The position numbers and the translations under genes are program-made. A stretch of 64,000 nt of DNA from Polyangiaceae bacterium. GTDB lineage: Bacteria; Myxococcota_A; Polyangia; Polyangiales; Polyangiaceae. Positions within the stretch are counted from its first letter, which is position 1. Every line of letters starts with the position of its first letter. Positions 33,108 through 42,656 of the stretch are shown here, piece by piece. Location of the stretch: positions 10,472-74,471 of the forward strand of contig JACKEB010000025.1 in the NCBI GenBank assembly GCA_020633205.1, written 5' to 3'. Below the pieces are notes generated by a model that was not told where the DNA came from, did not search any database, and saw only the letters and a program-made list of their open reading frames with translations.

Positions 33108-33947
33108 ATGCAGGAAGTGATCGGGGGAAGTGTCGAGCTCGCTTCGGGAGCGATGATGCCCAAAGTTGGGCTCGGGGTGTTCCGCGCTGGCGCGGGAGAC
33201 GCGACTCGGGATGCCGTGCTCGCGGCGCTGCGTGCGGGGTACCGGCACATCGACACCGCAGCCATCTACCGCAACGAAGCCGAGGTCGGTGAAGCGGTTC
33301 GGGCTTGGCTTGCGGAGACCGGTGAGTCCCGGGAGGCGCTGTTCATCACGACCAAGCTCTGGAATGACGATCAAGGCTACGAAAGTGCGCTGCGGGCGTT
33401 CGACGTGAGTCAGCGCGCCCTCGATCTGGGAGTGCTGGACTTGTACCTCCTGCACTGGCCCGTGCCTGAAGCGCGACTCGACTCGTGGCGCGCGTTGGAG
33501 AAGCTGCGCGCCGAGGGCAAGGTGCGGTCGATTGGCGTGAGCAACTTCACGAACAACCACCTGCAGGAGCTACTCAAGATAGCCAAGGAGCAGCCTGACG
33601 TGAACCAAGTCGAGCTGCATCCGTTCTTGCAGCAGAGCGAGCTCTGCGCGCTGTGCCGCGAGCAGCGCATCCAAACGGTGGCCTACAGTCCACTAACCAA
33701 AGGGCGTTTCCTGACGGATCCAATCGTCAGTTCCGTGGCCGAGCGCGTAGGGGCCACTCCGGCTCAGGTGCTGATCCGTTGGAGCCTGGAGCAGGGACAC
33801 GTCGTGCTACCCAAGAGCGTGACGCCAGCGCGCATTCAGCAGAACTTGGACGCGGTGAACGTGAAGCTCAGCGCGCAAGACCTCGCAGAGCTCGCGAAGT
33901 GCGAGCGCAACACGCGCACCGCGTGGGATCCAACGAACGTGGACTAG
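33108..33947 (+). CDS. Aldo/keto reductase (2,5-diketo-D-gluconate reductase-like)
   Basis: A 279-residue AKR of the DkgA/AKR5 type. The catalytic tetrad is visible: Asp49 and Tyr54 in HIDTAAIYRNE, Lys83 in ITTKLW, His116 in LLHWPVP. NADPH-binding SIGVSNF and the terminal LPKSVTPARIQQN are also present. It reduces aldehydes or ketones with NADPH in the cytosol; the substrate is not predictable. An AGGAGG precedes the ATG at 33108 by four bases; a GTG three bases earlier is too close. Monocistronic. Confidence 0.92.
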   Translation: MQEVIGGSVELASGAMMPKVGLGVFRAGAGDATRDAVLAALRAGYRHIDTAAIYRNEAEVGEAVRAWLAETGESREALFITTKLWNDDQGYESALRAFDVSQRALDLGVLDLYLLHWPVPEARLDSWRALEKLRAEGKVRSIGVSNFTNNHLQELLKIAKEQPDVNQVELHPFLQQSELCALCREQRIQTVAYSPLTKGRFLTDPIVSSVAERVGATPAQVLIRWSLEQGHVVLPKSVTPARIQQNLDAVNVKLSAQDLAELAKCERNTRTAWDPTNVD

Positions 33948-33988
33948 TGTCCTGGCGACAGCGGATCACCGATTCGCCTCACTAGCCT

Positions 33989-35023
33989 TCAGGGCTTGCT
34001 GGGCCTGTGCTTCAAGCTTGAAAGCGCCTTCGTCAGGGCCTCAGCGTGGGCCGCGTCCTGTGCTCCAAGGAAGAGGTGAATCTGTTCTTCCCCTTGCTTG
34101 ACCAGCGTCTCTCGCCCGATGCCGTCGCCGTCCTTGGTCTCGAACCAGGTCACCGCCTGTCCGAGCACCTTGCCGGGCAGCTTCTTTGCCGTTGGTTCCG
34201 GGTGGAAAGACGCGAAATGACCGAAATAGACCCCCGCCACGGCGGCGTTGGTGCCGATGGCCGACAACTCCTGCAGGCGGTAGACGGCGAAATCCGGACC
34301 TGGTTGCGGGTAGTACACGTATCCAGCGGGTACATGCAGGGAGTACTCGCCGCCCTCGATTTCGACGTCTCGCTCACTCAGGTCGAGCTGGTTCGGACCG
34401 AGCTCCAGGCTGGCGAGCACGCGCTTTGCCATGGCCTTGCAGCCACCCACGCCCGCTTTGAACGCGACGTCGTTCACTGCGAAGAGCGTCTCCTGCAGGG
34501 TGTTGTCAGCAAGCTTGGTGAGGGCAGTCGCCACGAACACGGTGTCACCCTTCGGGGCGAGCTTGCGATAGGTTCCGGTAAGCTGCTCGAATCCGGGCTT
34601 CGACTCGACGGCGCCATACTCGACGAGCGACGCATCCCGGCGCAGCTTGCTCGCTTCCAGCTTTTCAGTCTCCGTCGCCAAGAAGGCGTGGGTCATCACC
34701 ACGAGGCGCGCGTCCCCGATGTCGATGACGAGCCGCGTCTCGGTACTCGCAGCGTTGGGCGCCGACATGATGTCGGGGGTGCGCGCGCTTTCTTCCGCGC
34801 CCGCAGGCACCCGGAGCTTCAGGGCTCCGTTGAGCAGCATGACCGGCTGCCCCAGCTCGAGCGCTTCGAAGCCACCGCACTTGTCGTCTGTGTCCGCGCT
34901 CGAAGGTGCCGTGTTCTGCGCTGATTCCGTCGGCGCTGCAGCAGGCGCCGAAGGGGATTCCGGGGTTGGGAGTGAGGCACAGCCGGCCAAGGCGATCAGC
35001 GTCAGTACGAGCAGGCGTCTCAT
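33989..35023 (-). CDS. Lipoprotein of unknown function
   Basis: A 344-residue predicted lipoprotein with lipobox ALAGC near residue 16. A Pro/Ala/Ser-rich tether (residues 20-50) is followed by two alpha/beta halves of similar make-up. These are LMLLNGALKLRVPAG... and, near residue 205, EIEGGEYSLHVPAGYVYYPQPG. The two halves suggest an internal duplication of a PsbP/DUF-like domain. Two cysteines (DKCGGFEA and GGCKAMAK) may pair. The start is chosen at the third clustered ATG so that the signal peptide begins MRRLLVLTL; ATGs at 35032 and 35041 are alternatives. No family recognised. Confidence 0.7.
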   Translation of the reverse strand: MRRLLVLTLIALAGCASLPTPESPSAPAAAPTESAQNTAPSSADTDDKCGGFEALELGQPVMLLNGALKLRVPAGAEESARTPDIMSAPNAASTETRLVIDIGDARLVVMTHAFLATETEKLEASKLRRDASLVEYGAVESKPGFEQLTGTYRKLAPKGDTVFVATALTKLADNTLQETLFAVNDVAFKAGVGGCKAMAKRVLASLELGPNQLDLSERDVEIEGGEYSLHVPAGYVYYPQPGPDFAVYRLQELSAIGTNAAVAGVYFGHFASFHPEPTAKKLPGKVLGQAVTWFETKDGDGIGRETLVKQGEEQIHLFLGAQDAAHAEALTKALSSLKHRPSKP

Positions 35024-35329
35024 GGGTCGCATTAGACGCATCAGGCCACGAACGGTTGTTTCGGCCAAGGCGTCGCGAGGCTCGCTTTCGGTAGATCCGC
35101 GCGGCATCCTTGACGGGCGGCCGTTCTTGGGCATACTGCGCGGGTTCGAGGTGGCTGGCTGCTGGCCTCGTTCAAAGCATGGCTCTTGCTTCGCTGCCTT
35201 CCAAGAGGGGCGCTCGAAGCGTGAGCTAGGTTGCGTTTTGCGCACCCTGGCGGCCTTTTCGGCTGTTTGAGGTGGTCCGCTGAGCGCGTGCGGGCGTGCG
35301 CCCGCGGTTTGGAACGAAAGCAGCAAGTC
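35024..35329. other. Gene-free divergent spacer
   Basis: About 300 bases between the lipoprotein (minus) and the RtcB-like gene (plus). Open frames on both strands are present but look like extensions of the neighbours. No palindrome, repeat or clear promoter was seen. Confidence 0.6.
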
Positions 35330-36778
35330 ATGTCCAAGTCAGACTTGGGCGGCGCCACTCCCAGTGCACCGCTCCCGCGAGTGCTGCGCGCGCTCGCCCG
35401 TCAGGGTCTTCTCGTGCGGAAAGAAGGTCCGGTGTTTTCCGTTTGTCATCCGCAACACAATGTGGAGCCAGCGAGGGTGCTGTTGCCCGAAGGGTTTGCT
35501 CTCGATAGCAAGGCGTTACTCCAGCTCTGTGCGTTCGCGGGGGTGAAGCACCCGCTGGGCGGCGCTGTTTGTGCAGCGTGTGCGACGCCCGACTTCCACG
35601 CCGGTTCTCTCGTTCCGGTGGGAGCCGTGATCGCCACCACGCTCGATATGGTGATCCCCCAGGCGATCGGCACCGACATCCAATGTGGCATGCGCTTGCA
35701 TACGGTTGAGCTCGACGTGGAGACGTTCCTGTCCCGCAAGGCTGCATGGCTCGAGCTGGTCTATGGTGATCTGTTCCTGGGCACCCGAGACCTACCGATG
35801 CAGGTCACCGCCGTGCGCGCGATGTTTGAAGCGGGCGCGCTTGGTTGGTTGGAAGCGACGCGCCGCGCACCGCTCGGCTTGATGCAGCGAATCGAGCTCG
35901 ATCAGCTGGAATCGGAGCTCGAGAGGAGCTTCGAGCTTGGCAGTGCCGAGGGGGACGCGCGCCACGCACCCAGGGATCTGCTACCGGACGATCGTGACGT
36001 GATCCGTGACAGCTGCATGGGAACGGTTGGCGGCGGAAACCACTTCATCGAGGTGCAGTTCGTGGAGCAGATCCTGGATAGCCGAACGGCGTTCGGGTGG
36101 GGCCTCCGCAAGGGACAGATCTGCCTGATGGTTCACTCCGGCTCGCGCCGTGTTGGAGGCGTGGTCGGCGGAGAGTGGATGGAGCGCGCCCGCGAGCTTT
36201 GGCCCCTAGGCGTTGCCCACCCAAAGAGCGGCATCTTCGCGCTCCACGGAGCGGACGCTACGACCTACATCACGGCACTCAACACTGCAGCGAACTACGC
36301 GAACGTGAACCGTATTCTCCTTGCGGAAATGATGCGAGACCGTCTGCGACAGGTCTTTGGGCGTGAGCTAGAGGTCCCGCTGGTCTATGATGTGCCGCAC
36401 AACACCGTCACTCGCGAAGGCGAGCGCTACGTGCACCGCAAGGGAGCCACACCGGCCTTCTTTGGGCAACCCGTGCTGATCCCTGGTTCGATGGGGCAGG
36501 CTTCGTACGTGTTGCGCGGGGAAGGGAACAGCGACTACCTGTGTTCGGCATCTCACGGTGCCGGCCGTGCTCGGACCCGTGGTGACATGCGTAAGCGCGC
36601 GGCCCGCGGGGAGTCGATTGGACTCGAGGGAGTGGAGTGCATCGGACGCAGCGAGCGCGTGGTTGAAGAAGCGCCTGCCGCGTACAAGGCCATCGAACCG
36701 GTGGTTGCGGTGCAGTCCGAGGTGGGCATTGCGACTCCCGTCGCGCGCTTGCAGCCGCTTCTGACCTTTAAAGCTTAA
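35330..36778 (+). CDS. RtcB-family RNA ligase-like protein
   Basis: A 482-residue RtcB-like GTP-dependent 3'-phosphate/5'-OH RNA ligase. Metal- and guanylate-binding residues are retained: H90 in ATPDFHAGS, D116 and C119 in IGTDIQCGMR, NH in GTVGGGNHFIEV, H in HSGSRRVG, HRKGATPA and the guanylylated-His motif SHGAGRARTR near residue 405. The first motif is divergent from the canonical MPDVHxGxG, so this belongs to a side branch of the family. It probably seals or repairs cleaved RNAs. No rtcA or rtcR is nearby. The start follows a weak purine-rich site. Confidence 0.88.
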   Translation: MSKSDLGGATPSAPLPRVLRALARQGLLVRKEGPVFSVCHPQHNVEPARVLLPEGFALDSKALLQLCAFAGVKHPLGGAVCAACATPDFHAGSLVPVGAVIATTLDMVIPQAIGTDIQCGMRLHTVELDVETFLSRKAAWLELVYGDLFLGTRDLPMQVTAVRAMFEAGALGWLEATRRAPLGLMQRIELDQLESELERSFELGSAEGDARHAPRDLLPDDRDVIRDSCMGTVGGGNHFIEVQFVEQILDSRTAFGWGLRKGQICLMVHSGSRRVGGVVGGEWMERARELWPLGVAHPKSGIFALHGADATTYITALNTAANYANVNRILLAEMMRDRLRQVFGRELEVPLVYDVPHNTVTREGERYVHRKGATPAFFGQPVLIPGSMGQASYVLRGEGNSDYLCSASHGAGRARTRGDMRKRAARGESIGLEGVECIGRSERVVEEAPAAYKAIEPVVAVQSEVGIATPVARLQPLLTFKA

Positions 36779-36810
36779 AGTATCTAGCGACGCAGGAACG
36801 GCGGACCTCT

Positions 36811-36854
36811 CCCCCAAGAAATTGTTGTTTGTTCGCGCCTCCCGGGGCGCGAAA
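36811..36854 (-). repeat. REP-like palindromic element, copy 1
   Basis: TTCGCGCC (36832-36839) and GGCGCGAA (36846-36853) form an 8-bp stem, followed on the minus strand by an A/C-rich tail with AACAA motifs. The same stem and tail recur at 54745-54780 in the opposite orientation. Both copies are intergenic. Confidence 0.5.
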
Positions 36855-36914
36855 TAGCCAATTGGAGCGCCAATCGAGTAGACCGGCCCACCGGCCCGCA
36901 CCTACTCTTAGCCA

Positions 36915-38624
36915 ATGGCTGGGCGAAGCGGCGTGGTGTTGGGGCTGTTAGTTGGAGTGAGCGCGCTAGGCACGCTCGGCGGTTGCTCTGCGAGCGATAG
37001 CAGCTCGAAGGTCGGAGCCAACGGGGGCAATGGCAGCGGCGGGCTGAGCAACGGCGGCAGCGGCGGCTTCCTCGACAGTGGTACCGCTGGCACTGGCGGT
37101 AGCGACCTGACGGATCCAGAGACGTGCGCTGAAGCGGCGGACCGCAAGACCTACGTCGGCTGTGACTTCTGGCCTACCGTCACCGCGAATGGCGTGTGGT
37201 CGGTCTTCGACTTCGCGGTGGTGGCAGCGAATGCGGGCAACGAAACCGCGTCGGTCACGGTGACCATTGGGGACACGGGAGTTGCCACCGCGGAAATTCC
37301 ACCGAACGAACTGCGCACGATCTTCTTGCCGTGGATCCCGGTGCTCAAGGGCCCCGAGGCCGACCAGTGCAAGCAAGTCACTGCGTCGCCGAGTACCGCG
37401 CGCCTCGACCAAGGTGCGTATCACTTGGTGAGCACCCGACCCGTGGCAGTTTATCAGTTCAACCCGCTGCAGTACGCATCCATCGGAGGCGCTCCTGGGA
37501 AGGACTGGACGCAGTGCAAACCTACGGCGCCCACTTGCGCGTTCCCCACGAACTGCAACCAGACCTACTACACGTACACCAACGACGCGTCGTTGCTGCT
37601 CCCGAGCACCGCGATGACGGGCAACTACCGCGTCGCAGGTCGTCACGGCTACTTCTACCCCACTGCCTCGTTCCCGGAGTTCATGACCATCACCGGGACC
37701 CAAGACAACACGGAAGTGACCGTCTATGTGTCCGCCACGGGCACGATAGAGCCGGGCGGCCCCATCCCAGCGGTTCCGGGAGGGGGCAGCACGACCCTGT
37801 CGCTGAACGCCGGCGACGTGGTTCAGCTCATGACCTCGACCAAGCTGACAGGCACCGGTGAACTCAGCGGCTCGCTGATCCAGGCGAACAAACCCGTACA
37901 GGTCATCGCGGGTACCGCATGCTCCGTCGCGCCCGACGATAAGCCGGCGTGCGATCACACGGAGGAGTCCCTGCTACCCGCGGAGACCTTCGGCAAGCAC
38001 TACTTCGTGACTCCACCCACGGGTCCAAACGGCGATACGCCGGGGCACATCGTGCGCATCTATGGCAACTTCGACGGCACCAATCTGTCTTATCCGAGCG
38101 GAATGCCTGCTGGGGCACCCACCAGCCTGAACGCTGGGCAGTGGGTCGACCTCGGTGTCGTGCAGGGTAGCTTCGAGGTCGAAGCGGACCAGGCCTTCGC
38201 GGTGGCCACATTTCAGCTAGGCGGCTCGCTGGTGGACCCAGATCCGTCGGACCCGAATGGGACGAACCCTGAGGGTCGTGGCGACCCATCGATGAGCTAC
38301 ATGACCGCCGTGGAGCAGTATCGAACGAAGTACGTCTTTCTAGCGCCGAGCAACTACGATCTTAGCTATGCGGATATCGTGATGCCGATGGACACCCAAC
38401 TCGAGCTTGATGGCGCTTCGGTCAACGTCGCCGCCACGGCGATTGGGTCAGGATTTGGCGTCGTGCGGGTTGGGCTTGGACCCGGACAACAGGGAGCGCA
38501 TATCCTCACGGCAAGTGCTCCGGTTGGCCTTCAGGTGATCGGCTACGGTCGCTACACGAGCTACCAGTATCCGGGAGGCATGAACCTCAAGGCGATCGCG
38601 CCGCCGCCCGACCCGCCCCGCTGA
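36915..38624 (+). CDS. Tethered lipoprotein with IgGFc-binding-like domain
   Basis: A 569-residue predicted lipoprotein with lipobox TLGGC near residue 24. A Gly/Ser/Asn tether (NGGNGSGGLSNGGSGG) follows, then one large beta-rich domain to the C-terminus. Segments such as YVGCDFWPTVTANGVWSVFDFAVVAANAG, RPVAVYQFNPLQ, NDASLLLPSTAMTGNYRV and FLAPSNYDLSYADIVMP match the IgGFc-binding N-terminal domain family, common in myxobacterial surface proteins. Eight or more cysteines are conserved-looking. It is probably an adhesin or glycan-binding surface protein; the ligand is unknown. Convergent with a lipoprotein, six bases apart. Confidence 0.85.
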   Translation: MAGRSGVVLGLLVGVSALGTLGGCSASDSSSKVGANGGNGSGGLSNGGSGGFLDSGTAGTGGSDLTDPETCAEAADRKTYVGCDFWPTVTANGVWSVFDFAVVAANAGNETASVTVTIGDTGVATAEIPPNELRTIFLPWIPVLKGPEADQCKQVTASPSTARLDQGAYHLVSTRPVAVYQFNPLQYASIGGAPGKDWTQCKPTAPTCAFPTNCNQTYYTYTNDASLLLPSTAMTGNYRVAGRHGYFYPTASFPEFMTITGTQDNTEVTVYVSATGTIEPGGPIPAVPGGGSTTLSLNAGDVVQLMTSTKLTGTGELSGSLIQANKPVQVIAGTACSVAPDDKPACDHTEESLLPAETFGKHYFVTPPTGPNGDTPGHIVRIYGNFDGTNLSYPSGMPAGAPTSLNAGQWVDLGVVQGSFEVEADQAFAVATFQLGGSLVDPDPSDPNGTNPEGRGDPSMSYMTAVEQYRTKYVFLAPSNYDLSYADIVMPMDTQLELDGASVNVAATAIGSGFGVVRVGLGPGQQGAHILTASAPVGLQVIGYGRYTSYQYPGGMNLKAIAPPPDPPR

Positions 38625-38630
38625 GGGAAG

Positions 38631-39254
38631 CTACTCAACCACGCTGGCTGTTGGGCACACCTGGCGAGGAGCCTCGGCTAGGCATGCCACCAGCGCGCGC
38701 TTCCTGAGTGGTGGCGTCCGGCGGCCGAGTGCGCGGTGGCGAACGAAGAGCCCGTAGCGTCGCGAATAGTTCGCAGAGAAGCCCCAATTCGTGGAGTGAG
38801 CGACGGCTCGCACCAGGTAAGCCTGCTCCCCATCAGGACACTTGAACTCCGCATCCACTAGTTCCCGGGCGCGTTCTGCTTCGAGTTGGACATACTCGAC
38901 GTCGCTCAGTTGCTTCACACTCGAGTCCAGTTCGCGGTCGTTCACGGTGCCGAAGGTCACCGGGCTCAGCTCTCCCTCAGGGACGCGTAGGTACTCCGTG
39001 TCCCAGGCATCGGCGCCCTTCGCCTTGGGCGGGTGCTGGCAGTGCTCTGCTTCGCTCAGTGGCGGTGGTTCTGGAGGAACAGGAGTCGCAGGTTCTTCCC
39101 CTGGAATTGCGGTGGCGTCGCTCGGCTCGCTCGGCGCAAGGGCGGTCACCTGTTCAGCGGGGGCGTGAGATCCATGCGGATCTGCGAGGGGTCGGCGCGC
39201 GGGCTCTGAGCACGCCACAGCCAAGCAGAATCCGAGGCAAGCAGTGAGTCGCAT
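38631..39254 (-). CDS. Lipoprotein of unknown function
   Basis: A 207-residue predicted lipoprotein with lipobox LAVAC near residue 15. A Pro/Ala/Glu-rich tether (residues 18-70) is followed by a compact domain with cysteines at AEHCQHP, FKCPDGE, VACLAEA and QVCPTAS, suggesting two disulphides. No family recognised. It is 54 bases downstream of the large dipeptidase-like gene on the same strand and may be co-transcribed. Confidence 0.7.
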   Translation of the reverse strand: MRLTACLGFCLAVACSEPARRPLADPHGSHAPAEQVTALAPSEPSDATAIPGEEPATPVPPEPPPLSEAEHCQHPPKAKGADAWDTEYLRVPEGELSPVTFGTVNDRELDSSVKQLSDVEYVQLEAERARELVDAEFKCPDGEQAYLVRAVAHSTNWGFSANYSRRYGLFVRHRALGRRTPPLRKRALVACLAEAPRQVCPTASVVE

Positions 39255-39308
39255 GCGCCAATGCTACGTCCAAGCATCGCAGGAGTTCTCGACTGCGCGA
39301 AAATGCGA

Positions 39309-41609
39309 CTACTGCATGGCCTTGGCGCGCGCCTCCGCCCGTTCCCACATGCGTACGTAGCCCTCAGCCGAACGAAACATGGGCTCCAGCGTCTCGTCGT
39401 CGACACCGGTGTTGCGGGCATCTTGGATGTACTCTGGCAGCAGGCCGATGTGCAGCATGCCCTCGGTGTTGAAGTCGACGTCGCGATTTCCGAGGTGAGG
39501 CGGGCTGAAGGTTACGCTTCCGTCGAAAGAAGTGAATGGGTAGCTGACTCGGGTGGCGTCATCTTGTCCGCCTCCACACGGGCTGTTGTCGCCGAAGCGT
39601 GGGCGTGGCCCGCCAGCGAAGCCGTTGAGATCGAAAGAGAGCCCTTCCGCGGGGTAACCGCCGTTCATGGTGATTTCCTGGAGTGAGTTGCGCAGGCCGT
39701 TCGCCACGTTGCCGGGGTCGTTCGGATCCGCACAGCGCCCGAAATCCGCTCCGCGCATGCCACCGAGCGCGTAGACGTGGCCGTCGTTGCTGCCGCCATG
39801 AGTCTTGGTTGCCGGGTAGTCCGCGGCGTCAAGCATCTCATAGACGCGCTCGAGGGAGCGCTGCGGGAGGTGGGCGATGTCCGGGATCATGCCGCGCTTC
39901 ATCAGTCCGAGGATCAGCTTCTCCCCGAGGGGCGTGAGCCCGAACTTCTGACAGTACTCGCCCTCGAGCGCTGGTTCCTGGATCGCGCCGAGTAGCGGCA
40001 ACAGCTTGGTCACCACGTTGTCTGCGAAGCCGCTCATGTCCAAGGGCGGTTCTGAGTCGAAGGCATCTCGAGGCTTGTTGAGCCCGCCGAAGGTCACTCC
40101 CCCGTGATCGAATGTGACGTCGATGCCGGGGCAGTCTTGGACTTTGCTGGTGTAGTGACCGCTGTTGATCACGTTGCCGAGCTCGATGATGCCATTGCTG
40201 CCGTCGCCGGCGGTGAAGCCGTTGTCGTATTTGTGTACGGGAAAGACCACGCGGACACCGAGCTCCTGATAGCGGTCCAGCGCTGCATTCATCGTATCTT
40301 CGCTGCAGGTCTCAAAGCCGTCGGGGGGGGTGAGGAAGCAATCGAACACGTTGGAGATCTCGATCCCCAACACCACCGCGAGCTTGCCCGCCTTGATGGC
40401 TTCGCGAGCCTCAGCCGGAGAAGTGACGACCTTGAACCAGCCTTTGCCGGGGCCACCGGACTGGGCATCGATGTAGCGCTCGAGGTTCTTCGTCTCCTCG
40501 ATGGTGCGCTCCACGCTCACCATGTCGTTGCAGGAGTAACGCACCTCCTGGGCTTTGGTGCCGCGAACCAAATCGCACAGCACCGAGTTGCCCGTCGCGA
40601 GATTCACCACCAGTCGCAGCCCAGCGAGGTACGCGCGCTCGATCCAACGGTAGTACATCGTTTGGTGAGTCGAGCTATTCCACGAGTTGGGCCAGGCGGT
40701 GAAATCCGGGTAGCCCGTCGTCTCGTGATTGAACACGGGGACCTCGCCGCTGGTCAGGATCGGGATCAGCGAGGTGATGTCCCCGAGGCCGGTGTCGTTG
40801 TCGTAGAAGTAGCCGACGATGTCGCGCTTGCCGTCTTGGCCGTGCCAGAGCGAACAGTCAGGCAGTGCGTGCTCTACCCCCAAGCGATGAAACGGCGAAC
40901 CGTGGTAGATCCCACCCCCGCCGAAGCCGAAGTTGGTGAAAATGTGCGAGTGGATCTCCGCGATGCCGTACAGGTCGCCGTCGTCCCACTGCGTCTTGGT
41001 CGGCGTGCCCTCCGCGTCCAGCTCGAGCTCTGGGAAGGTGGCACAGTCTTCCTCGGGGAAAAGCGTGATGATCGCGGCCTGCTTTGCGTCGTCGGTTAGA
41101 CCGCTCAACGTCAGATACAGGCCGCTCTGATAGTGCTTCAGCTGGAAGCGCTCGGCGTCCCGTTCGGAGACTTCGATTTCCCATTCCGCGGGGGAACGGA
41201 AGCTGTCGTCCAGCAGCTGCACCGAGTCTTGGAGCTCGCTCGCCCTAACGAACTCGTACTTCGTCGGTTCAGAACCTTCGACGGCTTGCGCGGTGAAGTA
41301 GCGCTGCTCCTTGTCGTAGAACAGGTAGGTGCCGAGGTCCGTCGCGCGCATGCGAAAGTGCGCCGCGGAGTCGGCGAGGGCTGCGCTGAACTCATACGCG
41401 TCGCCGCCCGCGCTCGCAGCCAAATGCGTGGGTTCGGCCTTCCCGGAGAAGCCCTGCATTGCGTAGCAACCGCTCGCATAGCCGAACACTCCGTCGTTCG
41501 CCGGCGGGTCTGGCAACACGATGGGCTGGGCGGTCTCTTCAGTCGACTCGCAGCCCGAGAAGGCTAGCGCGAGGAAGGATAGGGCAAGGTAACGGCGCAC
41601 ACCGGACAT
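39309..41609 (-). CDS. Large lipoprotein with dipeptidase/amidohydrolase-like domain
   Basis: A 766-residue predicted lipoprotein (lipobox AFSGC near residue 20). Residues about 30-210 form a beta-rich N-terminal region. From about residue 225 a metallohydrolase domain begins with the metal-binding pattern AEIHSHIFTNFGFGGGGIYHG. It continues with VLGIEISNVFDC, RVVFPVHKYDNGF and MIPDIAHLPQRSLERVYEMLDAADYPATKTHGGSNDGHVY, in the order expected of a membrane-dipeptidase (M19-like) or amidohydrolase TIM barrel. It may act on peptides or peptidoglycan fragments at the cell surface; specificity is unknown. The start is at 41609 to give the signal peptide MSGVRRYLALSFLALAF. Confidence 0.85.
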   Translation of the reverse strand: MSGVRRYLALSFLALAFSGCESTEETAQPIVLPDPPANDGVFGYASGCYAMQGFSGKAEPTHLAASAGGDAYEFSAALADSAAHFRMRATDLGTYLFYDKEQRYFTAQAVEGSEPTKYEFVRASELQDSVQLLDDSFRSPAEWEIEVSERDAERFQLKHYQSGLYLTLSGLTDDAKQAAIITLFPEEDCATFPELELDAEGTPTKTQWDDGDLYGIAEIHSHIFTNFGFGGGGIYHGSPFHRLGVEHALPDCSLWHGQDGKRDIVGYFYDNDTGLGDITSLIPILTSGEVPVFNHETTGYPDFTAWPNSWNSSTHQTMYYRWIERAYLAGLRLVVNLATGNSVLCDLVRGTKAQEVRYSCNDMVSVERTIEETKNLERYIDAQSGGPGKGWFKVVTSPAEAREAIKAGKLAVVLGIEISNVFDCFLTPPDGFETCSEDTMNAALDRYQELGVRVVFPVHKYDNGFTAGDGSNGIIELGNVINSGHYTSKVQDCPGIDVTFDHGGVTFGGLNKPRDAFDSEPPLDMSGFADNVVTKLLPLLGAIQEPALEGEYCQKFGLTPLGEKLILGLMKRGMIPDIAHLPQRSLERVYEMLDAADYPATKTHGGSNDGHVYALGGMRGADFGRCADPNDPGNVANGLRNSLQEITMNGGYPAEGLSFDLNGFAGGPRPRFGDNSPCGGGQDDATRVSYPFTSFDGSVTFSPPHLGNRDVDFNTEGMLHIGLLPEYIQDARNTGVDDETLEPMFRSAEGYVRMWERAEARAKAMQ

Positions 41610-41846
41610 CTGGCCAAGATGGCAGCACTGGGGGCGATAGGAAAGCGCCAAGCGGTGCCCAATCGCGTACCGCTGGAACTAGCGTGTCCCCAGCGTCGGG
41701 AGCCCGACGGCGTGGCATCGTTGGAACAGCGGAGCGCTCCAGTTCATGCGGTTTGCCGCATTGCGGCGAAGATGCTCCCTCACCCGCAAACCTCGGGGAA
41801 ACGCGTGTTATCTTGCCTCGATCTGGTCCTAGGCTAGCCTGCGCTC

Positions 41847-42497
41847 GTGGCAGAGCGTGAGACCAAGCTAGCTTCGAAACTCGAAGAGTTACTCGAGCGC
41901 TTCAGCGAGGAGCGCCCGGTGCTCCGCCCACCCGCGGGGGCTGCTGCTTGGCAAGCTCTCGCTGAGCGCTTTCCGAACGGGCACTGTCGGCGCTGGTTCG
42001 AGGCCTGCGATGGTCAGGACACGGCCTACTCGTTCTACGACTCCCACGAGCTGGTGACTCTGTCGGAGGCCGCTGACGCGATGCGTATCGCGGATGATAT
42101 CCGGGCGGAACCAGACGGGTACTGGGTCGAGCCGCAGTGGCTGGCGATCGCCGCGGACAATTCAGGGCAACACATCATGATCGATGACCGCGACGGCCGG
42201 GTGCTCGCGGTGGCCCACGACGACGACAACGTACCCGTGCTGGCTGAGTCTCCGGAGGCTTGGTTGCAGAGCCTGCTCGATGGTCTGGATGATGGCAGCA
42301 TTCAGTGGGATCGCACCTTTGGTCTGATTGAGACCAAGGTGCTGGAAGACGTGGCTGCGTACAAACAGGCTCAAGCGGAGCGCAAGCAACAGGCAGCGCA
42401 GATGACCCCGAAGCAGCGCCTGGGGCTGTTCCTGACGCTGGGCATCACCATGGGCCTGATGGGCCTGTTGATCTGGTGGCTCGAGTCGCGGCGCTGA
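41847..42497 (+). CDS. SUKH (SMI1/KNR4)-like protein with C-terminal membrane anchor
   Basis: A 216-residue protein. Residues about 45-150 follow the SMI1/KNR4 (SUKH) pattern (WVEPQWLAIAADNSGQHIMIDDRDGRVLAVAHDD and VLAESPEAWLQSLLDGL). A helical segment (KQAQAERKQQAAQMTPKQRLG) is followed by one terminal membrane helix (LFLTLGITMGLMGLLIWWL), so it is likely tail-anchored with the SUKH domain in the cytosol. SUKH proteins are often immunity proteins of polymorphic toxins, but no toxin gene is adjacent; a housekeeping role is equally possible. Start is a GTG at 41847. Confidence 0.75.
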   Translation: MAERETKLASKLEELLERFSEERPVLRPPAGAAAWQALAERFPNGHCRRWFEACDGQDTAYSFYDSHELVTLSEAADAMRIADDIRAEPDGYWVEPQWLAIAADNSGQHIMIDDRDGRVLAVAHDDDNVPVLAESPEAWLQSLLDGLDDGSIQWDRTFGLIETKVLEDVAAYKQAQAERKQQAAQMTPKQRLGLFLTLGITMGLMGLLIWWLESRR

Positions 42498-42656
42498 TCA
42501 CTCGATCTTTGCGCGCAGTTCACCGAGCTGTCGGCCGCCGGAGTCGCAAAGTCGCACCCTCACCCCCAGAAAATTTCACGGTGGTGTCCAAAACTCGGGG
42601 GCTCGCGCATCCTTGGTAGTCGCTGCAGTGGATAGCGGCGGAAAGGACACCAGAGG

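Noticed and set aside
40104..41099. 331-codon plus-strand open frame opposite the dipeptidase-like gene
   Set aside because: The minus-strand frame carries the metal motifs and lipobox; the plus-strand frame is its shadow.
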